60,484 nucleotides of DNA from an uncultured Prevotellaceae bacterium (GTDB taxonomy: Bacteria; Bacteroidota; Bacteroidia; Bacteroidales; Bacteroidaceae), in assembly GCA_946406585.1 (NCBI GenBank), contig CAMJLI010000001.1, positions 1-60,484 of the forward strand. The letters are read 5' to 3'. Numbering within the stretch: the first letter of the stretch is position 1; every line of letters starts with the position of its first letter. The notes beneath the pieces are model-generated. The model was not told the DNA's origin. It made no database searches and worked only from the letters and a program-made list of their open reading frames with translations. Position numbers and translations under genes: made by a program. Shown one piece after another: positions 54,690 to 60,484 of the stretch.

Positions 54690-56480
54690 CTAATTCTTCT
54701 TCGACCAAGTGTCTTTCAAACCTACCGTCTTGTTGAAGACAGGGCGTTCTGGAGTGCTGGTAAGGTCGGGGGTGAAGTAGCCTATGCGCTGGAACTGCAA
54801 ATAGGAGAGGGGAGGCATCGTTGCAGCAAATGGCTCCACATAGCATTGGCTCAGCACAGTCAGCGAGTCGGGATTGATGATTTGCTTCATTGCATCCATC
54901 GTCTTGCAGTTTTGTTCTTCACAAATGGAAGCAAGTTCGTCGCGTGGGTTCTCCACCTTCCACAACCTGTCGTATAGGCGCACCTCTGCTTGAATGGCAT
55001 TGTGGCACCCTACCCAGTGTAGTGTCTTTCCCTTGATTTTGCGGTCCGAACCAGGTAGCCCGCTGCGGGTCTCAGGGTCGTAGGTGCAATAAATGGTGGT
55101 CACGCGGCCGTTCTCGTCTTCGTCACATGGATGTTGCTCGTCGCATTTCACTATGTAGGCATTCTTGAGCCTCACTTCTTTTCCTGGAGCAAGACGCATG
55201 AATTTCTTGGTGGCCTCTTTCTGGAAATCATCACGCTCGATCCATATCTCACGACCAAATTCCACCGTGTGTGTTCCGTCTTCGGGATTCTCGGGATTGT
55301 TTACTGCTACTAGTTCCTCGGTCTGGCCTTCGGGATAATTGGTGATGACTACACGCACAGGGTCGAGCACTGCTGATACACGAATGGCGCGGCTATTCAA
55401 GTCTTCGCGAACGGCACTCTCCAGCAAGGCCATCTCGTTCAAGGCATCATAGGTGGTATAGCCTATCTTGTCTATGAATTTGGCAATGCTTTCCGGACTG
55501 TAGCCTCTGCGTCGGAATCCACAGATGGTAGGCATGCGTGGGTCGTCCCAACCACCTACGAGCTTCTCGTTTACCAAAGCCAGGAGATTGCGTTTCGACA
55601 TGAGTGTGTAACTCAAGTTGAGCTTGTTGAACTCTGTCTGTCGTGGACCCTCATACGAATTGAATATTTCTTCGTCCATTGGCAATGGCTTTCCCTCTGC
55701 CTTAAGTTCGCCCATGTATTCCCTCATCCATGTCACGAAAAGATTGTAGAGTGGGCGATGCTCCACAAATTCCAACGTGCAGAGTGAATGGGTTACACCT
55801 TCGAGATAGTCGCTTTGGCCATGTGTGAAATCATACATGGGATATGCATTCCAGCGGTTGCCGGTGCGTATGTGCGGTATGTTCATCACACGATAGAGCA
55901 GGGGGTCGCGAAATAGCATGTTGGGATGAGCCATGTCTATCTTGGCACGCAATACAAGTGTGCCCGGGGTTGCCTCGCCACTGTTCATGTATTCGAAAAG
56001 GCGAAGGTTTTCTTCTACAGGACGGTCGCGGAAAGGACTGTTGATGCCTGGTTTTGTGGTGGTGCCTTTCTGCTCTGCAATGGTTTCGGCACTTTGCTCG
56101 TCGACGTAAGCACGTCCCTTGCGGATGAGCCATACGGCAAAATCCCATAATTCCTGGAAATAGTCGCTTGCATAGTATACGTTGGTCCATTTGTAACCAA
56201 GCCATTTTATGTCGTGCTCTATGCTCTCAATGTATTCAGTGTCCTCCTTTATAGGATTGGTGTCGTCAAAACGAAGATTGCATATGCCACCATAACGTGC
56301 TGCTATGCCAAAGTCCATGGCGATGGCTTTGGCGTGGCCGATGTGCAAATATCCGTTGGGCTCCGGGGGGAAACGGGTCTGTATCCTTCCATTGTCCTTG
56401 CCCTCTGCCAAGTCTTTCTCTACCTGCTGTTCCACAAAGTTCAGACTTCTCTTCTCCGTGCTTTCTTCTGTCGTTGCCAT
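54690..56480 (-). CDS. glnS: Glutaminyl-tRNA synthetase
   Basis: A 596-residue class I synthetase. I start at the ATG at 56480 (MATTEESTEKRSLNFVEQ); the TTG 21 codons earlier is not needed. HIGH motif: RFPPEPNGYLHIGHAKAIAMDFG in part; KMSKS region: SYTLMSKRNLLALV. The anticodon-binding beta barrels fill the C-terminal 230 residues. Presence of GlnRS means direct glutaminylation of tRNA Gln. It leads the glnS-TPR-dedA operon. Confidence 0.96.
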   Translation of the reverse strand: MATTEESTEKRSLNFVEQQVEKDLAEGKDNGRIQTRFPPEPNGYLHIGHAKAIAMDFGIAARYGGICNLRFDDTNPIKEDTEYIESIEHDIKWLGYKWTNVYYASDYFQELWDFAVWLIRKGRAYVDEQSAETIAEQKGTTTKPGINSPFRDRPVEENLRLFEYMNSGEATPGTLVLRAKIDMAHPNMLFRDPLLYRVMNIPHIRTGNRWNAYPMYDFTHGQSDYLEGVTHSLCTLEFVEHRPLYNLFVTWMREYMGELKAEGKPLPMDEEIFNSYEGPRQTEFNKLNLSYTLMSKRNLLALVNEKLVGGWDDPRMPTICGFRRRGYSPESIAKFIDKIGYTTYDALNEMALLESAVREDLNSRAIRVSAVLDPVRVVITNYPEGQTEELVAVNNPENPEDGTHTVEFGREIWIERDDFQKEATKKFMRLAPGKEVRLKNAYIVKCDEQHPCDEDENGRVTTIYCTYDPETRSGLPGSDRKIKGKTLHWVGCHNAIQAEVRLYDRLWKVENPRDELASICEEQNCKTMDAMKQIINPDSLTVLSQCYVEPFAATMPPLSYLQFQRIGYFTPDLTSTPERPVFNKTVGLKDTWSKKN

Positions 56481-56691
56481 AGTCGTTGTTTTAGTTGTAG
56501 CTGTGAGTGGTTGGTATTCACGCTTGATATGTTCACTTGACAATTGCCATGATATGGTGATGCCAAATCATGTAATGTATGTCGAGTGTTGCTTTTGATT
56601 GCAAAATTACATTTATTTTCCCAAATTATTCCCAAATAAACTATATAAAATTGTTGTAGCCTAAAAATATGTTGTACAGCATAAAAAAATA
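56481..56691. other. Intergenic region upstream of glnS
   Basis: The 361-base gap to mltG holds, from left to right, the glnS leader with its -7 element (56602-56609), A/T-rich DNA with nothing recognisable, then the promoter and hairpin of the candidate small RNA below. Confidence 0.6.
56602..56609 (-). promoter_or_regulatory. -7 element (TAATTTTG) for glnS
   Basis: Minus-strand TAATTTTG with the nearest TTTG 23 bases upstream. Leader of about 115 nt. Confidence 0.5.
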
Positions 56692-56723
56692 TTTGCGACT
56701 ATTGTAAAAAACTCGTACTTTTG
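56692..56723 (+). promoter_or_regulatory. Consensus promoter with no plus-strand gene behind it
   Basis: TTTG, a 20-base spacer and TACTTTTG: a full match to the Bacteroidetes consensus. The nearest coding regions on both sides are on the minus strand. Confidence 0.7.
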
Positions 56724-56729
56724 CCAACG

Positions 56730-56828
56730 TTATCCTGAATACAATCTTTTTACCTTAAAAAAGCTAATACCTATTGATATGGAGCCGCCCCCTCTGCGAA
56801 GAAGGGGCGGCTCGTCTGTTTCTTTTAT
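56730..56828 (+). ncRNA. Candidate small RNA (about 90-100 nt)
   Basis: This span runs from the predicted start of the promoter above to a U-rich end after a 10-bp GC stem (GAGCCGCCCC, 56782-56791, with its complement 56804-56813). The hairpin is followed by GTCTGTTTCTTTT on the plus strand, which suits an intrinsic terminator in that direction better than in the mltG direction. It does not look like 4.5S, 6S or tmRNA by eye. The alternative is that the hairpin only terminates mltG. Confidence 0.5.
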
Positions 56829-56841
56829 TGCATTTGTTTTC

Positions 56842-57864
56842 TTATTTTATGCCTTTGGCATTGAGTGCTTGGTGGTAGCGACGTGCATTTGCCAAGTGCT
56901 CTGCTTCGGTGCGGGCATAGTTGTGAGTGCCGCTGAAGTCTTCCTTTGCACACATGTAGATGTAGTCGTGATGCTCGTAGTTGAGTACTGCTTCAAGGTC
57001 TTCCTTCATAGGGATGCGGATTGGACCAGGAGGCAAGCCCTTATATTTGTAGGTGTTGTATGGGTTGTCGGTGGTGAGCATTCTGTTGAGGATGCGGCGT
57101 ACGGCAAAGTCCTGCATTGCAAATTTCACTGTTGGGTCCGACTGCAGGAGCATTCCTTTCTTCAATCGGTTGATGTAAAGCCCTGCTACAGTTGGTTTTT
57201 CCTGAGTGGCTCGCGTCTCTTCTGTTACTATGCTGGCAAGTGTGCTGACTTCTACAGGGGTCATGCCCAGGGCTTTAGCTTTATTCATGCGTTCGTCGTT
57301 CCAGTATTTGTCGTTCTCCTTTTTCATGCGGTCCAAGAATTCTTCCACTGTCACAGTCCAGTACATGTTGTAGGAATCAGGAATGAACATGCTGGCTATC
57401 GTCTGCACGTTATAGCCATATTTTTGGCAGATGTTGGAATCGGTGAGTGCTTGGAGAAGTTCCAAACTGTCAAGTTCCAATTTCTTTGAAACAGCTCCAG
57501 CAAGCCTGTCTATTGTCCTAACCGAAGGTATGGGGACATTGAGTGGTGTTTGCTCGCTACGGTACAAGGTGTTGAAGACGGCTCGTGCGCCCATGTCGTT
57601 CTTCACTTCATATCTACCATGCTTTATGTTGCTGGCAAAGTCTTTCCATTCTGCAAGTGCCTTGAAGCCCTTCATTGAATGGGGAGTGCTGAATTCGGAT
57701 AGCTTGGTGTATACAGAGTCTATGTTGTCGTCACGGTCTATGTAGAGATATTGTGTCTCGCTTTCTTTCAGCATCGGGGTGTTGAGATAATAGTAATGGA
57801 TGCCGAAAAGGCCCAGTGCCAATATGATGACGAGGGCCAGAATGATCTTTATCGGTTTCTTCAT
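56842..57864 (-). CDS. mltG: Endolytic peptidoglycan transglycosylase MltG
   Basis: A 340-residue inner-membrane protein with one N-terminal helix (IKIILALVIILALGLFGIHYYY) and a periplasmic YceG/MltG domain. It contains ASMFIPDSYNMYWTVTVEEFLDRM in part, the catalytic Glu region VSTLASIVTEETR and the C-terminal GLPPGPIRIPMKEDLEAVLNYEHHDYIYMCA in part. It trims nascent glycan strands. It follows tsaE by 34 bases; this operon begins at least at porX. Confidence 0.94.
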   Translation of the reverse strand: MKKPIKIILALVIILALGLFGIHYYYLNTPMLKESETQYLYIDRDDNIDSVYTKLSEFSTPHSMKGFKALAEWKDFASNIKHGRYEVKNDMGARAVFNTLYRSEQTPLNVPIPSVRTIDRLAGAVSKKLELDSLELLQALTDSNICQKYGYNVQTIASMFIPDSYNMYWTVTVEEFLDRMKKENDKYWNDERMNKAKALGMTPVEVSTLASIVTEETRATQEKPTVAGLYINRLKKGMLLQSDPTVKFAMQDFAVRRILNRMLTTDNPYNTYKYKGLPPGPIRIPMKEDLEAVLNYEHHDYIYMCAKEDFSGTHNYARTEAEHLANARRYHQALNAKGIK

Positions 57865-57898
57865 CTTGAATCTTTATTGTTGTTTAGGTGCAAGTTTG

Positions 57899-58312
57899 TT
57901 AAAATTCTACTACGCGACTGCCGTCTTCCACCTCGCGTATGTTTACTTTGACAGCGTCTTCGGGCAACAGTTCCTCTACCAGCTCTGGCCATTCTATGAA
58001 GCAAAGGCATCCGCTGAAGAAATAGTCTTCATATCCCATGTCGTAAACCTCTTCAATTTTTTTGATGCGGTAAAAGTCGAAATGGTATATCAGTTCTGCG
58101 TTCTTGGAGGAACGATATTCATTTACAATGGCAAAGGTGGGGGAGGTCACTACGTCGTCCACGCCCAATTCTTCGCATAGTGCCTTGATGAACGTGGTTT
58201 TGCCTGCTCCCATTGCCCCATAAAAGGCAAATATGGTGTTCTCGCCAATTTGTGCTACAAATTCTTGTGCTGCAGAGCGAATGTCTGCAAGACTCTTTAT
58301 GGTTATCGTCAT
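57899..58312 (-). CDS. tsaE: tRNA threonylcarbamoyladenosine biosynthesis protein TsaE
   Basis: A 137-residue P-loop ATPase that drives the TsaBDE complex making t6A37 in tRNAs reading ANN codons. Walker A is [17 protein letters not shown]; next are [10 protein letters not shown] and the Walker B-like HFDFYRI, then [14 protein letters not shown]. Length and motifs are standard. It begins 5 bases after the porX stop. TsaB and TsaD are not in the window. Confidence 0.95.
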   Translation of the reverse strand: MTITIKSLADIRSAAQEFVAQIGENTIFAFYGAMGAGKTTFIKALCEELGVDDVVTSPTFAIVNEYRSSKNAELIYHFDFYRIKKIEEVYDMGYEDYFFSGCLCFIEWPELVEELLPEDAVKVNIREVEDGSRVVEF

Positions 58313-58317
58313 TGTGT

Positions 58318-59889
58318 TTATCTCTTGCGTTGTGTAAGGGTTACGATGGGTATCAGCATCTCTTCCATGGAGATGCCGCCATGCTGGAACGTGTCTTTAT
58401 AGTAAGAAACGTAATAGTTGTAATTGTTGGGATAGGCGAAGAAATCAGCTCCCGTGGCAAATACATATGTTGTACTTAGGTTGGGTGCAGGAAGCTGGGC
58501 TTCTTGTGGCTTTTTTATGGCATACACTTCTTTTTGGTTGTAGCTCAAGTTCTTGCCCAATTTGTAGCGCAGGTTGGTGTTGGTGTTACGGTCGCCAATG
58601 ATTTTTATGGGCTTTGATGTGCGTATGCTGCCGTGGTCGGTTGTGATTATCACCTTGTACTCCGATTGTGCAAGATTCTTGAATAGTTCGGACAGTATTG
58701 AATGCTTGAACCAGCTTTGTGTGATGGAGCGGTAGGCTGATTCGTTGTTTGCCAACTCGCGCACCATTTTTGACTCGGTGCGGGCGTGGGACAGCATGTC
58801 AATGAAATTTATCACCATTACGTTCAGGTCGTTCTTTTGCAAGTTCTTGAACTGTTGCATGAAATTCTCTGCTCCGTCGGAGTCGTTCACCTTGTTATAT
58901 GAGAAGGTGTTCCTGCGGCGGAATCGTTCCAGCTGTGTCTTGATGAGAGGTCCTTCGTTCAGGTTCTTTCCTTCTTCCTCGTCTTCGTCCACCCATAGCT
59001 CGGGAAACATCTTGGAGATTTGCACAGGCATCAGGCCGCTGAATATGGAATTGCGTGCATATTGGGTTGCCGTTGGCAGGATGCTGCAATACATGTCTTC
59101 TTCAATGTCAAACATGTCGCCAATTTCTTGGGCTAGGACACGCCATTGGTCGAAGCGGAAATTGTCGATTACGATTAGGAATACTTTTTCTCCTTTGTCG
59201 AGCAAGGGGAACACTTTTTGTTTGAACACATCTGGACTCATCATTGGGCGAGACGTGGCATTGCCCTTGCCAGAGTTGATTTGGCTTACCCAATCGAGAT
59301 AGTTCTTCTTGATGAACTTGCCAAAACCGTTGTTGGCATCTTCTTTCTGGGTCTTGAGCATTTCGCCCATGTTGCTGTCGGTGCTGCTCAGCTCCAGTTC
59401 CCAATACACCAAGCGGCGATAGATGTCCATCCAGTCGTCCATGGTCTTGCATTCGCTTATCTTCATCGAGATGTCGAGGAAATCTTGCTGATAACTGCTT
59501 TGCGTAACCTCTGCCACTATTTCCTTTCTATGGATGTTCTTTTTCAGAGTCAGAAGTATCTGATTGGGATTTACTGGCTTGATGAGGTAATCGGCTATCT
59601 TTGAACCTATTGCCTGGTCCATGATGTTCTCTTCCTCGCTTTTGGTCACCATGACAATAGGTGTGGCTGGAGATATTTCCTTGATTTTTGCCAATGTCTC
59701 AAGACCGGAAAGACCGGGCATCATTTCATCGAGCAGAACAAGGTCGAATGTCTGTTGCCTGCATTGGTCTATTGCATCAGTGCCATTGCTCACAGTGGTC
59801 ACCTCGTAGCCTTTTTTTGTTAGAAAGAGTATGTGGGCTTTCAGCAACTCTATTTCGTCGTCCACCCATAATAGTTGTCCGTTGCTCAT
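58318..59889 (-). CDS. porX: PorX: response regulator with PglZ phosphatase-like domain, T9SS regulator
   Basis: A 523-residue cytoplasmic protein. Residues 1-120 are a receiver domain: acidic pocket D10/D11 ([11 protein letters not shown]), phosphoacceptor D54 ([11 protein letters not shown]) and the TKS switch region. The rest is a PglZ/alkaline-phosphatase-superfamily domain ([13 protein letters not shown] with the metal-binding Asp, [34 protein letters not shown]). This two-part layout is that of PorX, which with PorY and the sigma factor SigP controls T9SS in Porphyromonas. It fits with the T9SS-tailed protein at 18340-20046. No histidine kinase is adjacent. Confidence 0.92.
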   Translation of the reverse strand: MSNGQLLWVDDEIELLKAHILFLTKKGYEVTTVSNGTDAIDQCRQQTFDLVLLDEMMPGLSGLETLAKIKEISPATPIVMVTKSEEENIMDQAIGSKIADYLIKPVNPNQILLTLKKNIHRKEIVAEVTQSSYQQDFLDISMKISECKTMDDWMDIYRRLVYWELELSSTDSNMGEMLKTQKEDANNGFGKFIKKNYLDWVSQINSGKGNATSRPMMSPDVFKQKVFPLLDKGEKVFLIVIDNFRFDQWRVLAQEIGDMFDIEEDMYCSILPTATQYARNSIFSGLMPVQISKMFPELWVDEDEEEGKNLNEGPLIKTQLERFRRRNTFSYNKVNDSDGAENFMQQFKNLQKNDLNVMVINFIDMLSHARTESKMVRELANNESAYRSITQSWFKHSILSELFKNLAQSEYKVIITTDHGSIRTSKPIKIIGDRNTNTNLRYKLGKNLSYNQKEVYAIKKPQEAQLPAPNLSTTYVFATGADFFAYPNNYNYYVSYYKDTFQHGGISMEEMLIPIVTLTQRKR

Positions 59890-59909
59890 TTCTTTTTTTG
59901 TTTTATAGG

Positions 59910-60484
59910 CTAAAAACCATCAAGGTCGTAGTATTCGTCCTCAAGGTCTATTTCCTCAAGTTCTTTTTCTTTTTTCTTCTTTGGTGCTTCTGGCACGAAA
60001 TCTTCCCCAAAACCGTCATCGAACACTATGCCTGTGTCTTCTTTCTGTGGAAGTGGCTCCACTTGGTTTACAGTGGCTTTTGTTTGCTCTGTTTGTTTGC
60101 TCGATGTTGGTGTCTTTGTCTCTTTCCTTTCTTTTCCAGTCTTTGCTTGCTGTTGTGGCTGGCTTGATTTGGAGGGCAGCGTCACTTGCTCTTGTTTTGT
60201 CTTTTCTGAATCCTTTATTCCCGGCACCTTGTCGATTCGTTTGTTGGTGTTGTTCTTGGGCCTCTCGAAATCCAGTTGGTACTCGTCATCGTTGGCAGGA
60301 GGTGTCGGGGTGTCTGGGATTACATTCACGCCATTGTTTGGAATTGTCATTCCTCCGTCATCATCTGTCGGCACAGTCATTCCTCCGTCATCATCTGTCG
60401 GTATTGTCATTCCTCCATTGTCGTCTGTCGGAATTGTCATTCCTCCGTCATCATCTGTCGGAATCGTAGTCCCTCCGTCATCAT
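59910..60484 (-). CDS. Repeat-rich protein upstream of porX, 5' truncated
   Basis: The frame is open to the right window edge, so the N-terminus is missing. The visible 190 residues start with four and a half copies of a ten-residue unit, TIPTDDDGGM, followed by a Pro/Asn linker (IPDTPTPPANDDEYQLDF). A Lys/Gln/Thr-rich low-complexity stretch and a terminal acidic part (DGFGEDFVPEAPKKKKEKELEEIDLEDEYYDLDGF in part) follow. It looks disordered. It lies 20 bases before porX on the same strand, so it is probably co-transcribed. I do not recognise it. Confidence 0.75.
   Translation of the reverse strand, partial: DDGGTTIPTDDDGGMTIPTDDNGGMTIPTDDDGGMTVPTDDDGGMTIPNNGVNVIPDTPTPPANDDEYQLDFERPKNNTNKRIDKVPGIKDSEKTKQEQVTLPSKSSQPQQQAKTGKERKETKTPTSSKQTEQTKATVNQVEPLPQKEDTGIVFDDGFGEDFVPEAPKKKKEKELEEIDLEDEYYDLDGF
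60351..60484 (-). repeat. 30-nt tandem coding repeat at the right window edge
   Basis: Units of 30 bases beginning TCCTCCGTCATCATCTGTCG (plus-strand reading) start at 60351, 60381, 60411, 60441 and 60471, the last cut by the window end. Copies differ by a few bases. All are in frame with the protein, and the array may continue outside the window. Confidence 0.92.

Noticed and set aside
53260..54846. Longer start for the TPR protein, overlapping glnS by 150 bases
   Set aside because: The extra 55 residues are Cys/Pro/His-rich and unlike TPR sequence; the ATG at 54681, 8 bases after glnS, gives a clean operon layout.
56779..57489. Plus-strand open frame beginning in the candidate small RNA and running opposite mltG
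   Set aside because: Its first codons lie in the hairpin and the rest mirrors mltG. No ribosome site and no recognisable domain.
60351..60484. Regular 30-nt repeats at the right edge that could suggest a CRISPR array
   Set aside because: There are no unique spacers between units, the repeats are directly adjacent, in frame, and translate to a ten-residue protein repeat.
1..60484. tRNA, rRNA, tmRNA, insertion sequences and prophage genes
   Set aside because: No cloverleaf, rRNA signature, transposase, integrase or terminal inverted repeats were recognised. A covariance scan was not possible, so a divergent small RNA could be missed.

Overview
The window looks like chromosomal DNA from a Bacteroidetes (Bacteroidota), most likely a Prevotella-type member of the Prevotellaceae. 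The evidence is: many TTTG-N19/20-TAnnTTTG promoters of the Bacteroidetes primary sigma factor; weak or absent Shine-Dalgarno sites; a long NusB; DUF5606-like and DUF4105-like proteins; PorX, the regulator of type IX secretion (T9SS); and a secreted protein ending in the short Prevotella-style T9SS tail (GLYIVNGKK). I see no rRNA, tRNA, insertion sequence, prophage or CRISPR array. Both window ends cut through genes.

Layout, left to right. 1-8.2 kb: a truncated membrane-anchored beta-propeller protein, a porin-like barrel protein, then a minus-strand housekeeping run (lysS, gpsA, pgi, a HAD phosphatase translationally coupled to a surface-type lipoprotein, mnmA). 8.3-14.5 kb: a compact menaquinone operon, menI-menF-menD-menB-menC-menE, closed by a strong terminator. 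14.6-20.2 kb: an accessory minus-strand region with two large secreted proteins that share a domain. One has a T9SS tail and the other a dockerin pair, and each is followed by a 58-59 codon gene of the same unnamed MKKxYxNP type; a DUF4105-like membrane protein lies between them. 20.3-24.7 kb: aroB and a divergent TonB-receptor-like barrel with a Gly/Met/Pro repeat tail. 24.8-33.7 kb: rplY-pth-hslR-like, then nusB-yajC-ybbR-coaE-DUF5606-pepT and a Kef-type antiporter. 33.7-43.5 kb: lptD, an HD hydrolase, a carboxyltransferase whose carrier domain lacks the biotin lysine, a lipoprotein, the queuosine genes yhhQ-queF behind a preQ1-I-like riboswitch, a TlpA-like thioredoxin, and a Ca/Na exchanger with a free-Met-sulfoxide reductase. 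44-52.6 kb: a sugar O-acetyltransferase, an orphan trpB2, a small dockerin protein, aspS, a small winged-helix protein, xylB and xylA. 52.6-60.5 kb: dedA, a TPR protein, glnS, a candidate small RNA, mltG-tsaE-porX, and a 3' gene fragment carrying 30-nt tandem repeats.

How the genes fit together. The men operon supplies menaquinone for anaerobic respiration. xylA/xylB and pgi feed central carbon metabolism. lptD, the barrel proteins, mltG and the secreted proteins serve the cell envelope, and porX links the window to T9SS control. The least explained and most interesting parts are the duplicated secreted-protein/MKKxYxNP pairs, the lysine-less biotinyl-like domain, the candidate small RNA near 56.7 kb, and the repeat protein directly upstream of porX.

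Functional names come from reading motifs by eye. No database search or folding program was run. Start codons were moved from the longest open frame to the best-placed ATG wherever the family's N-terminus or a signal peptide made that clear.
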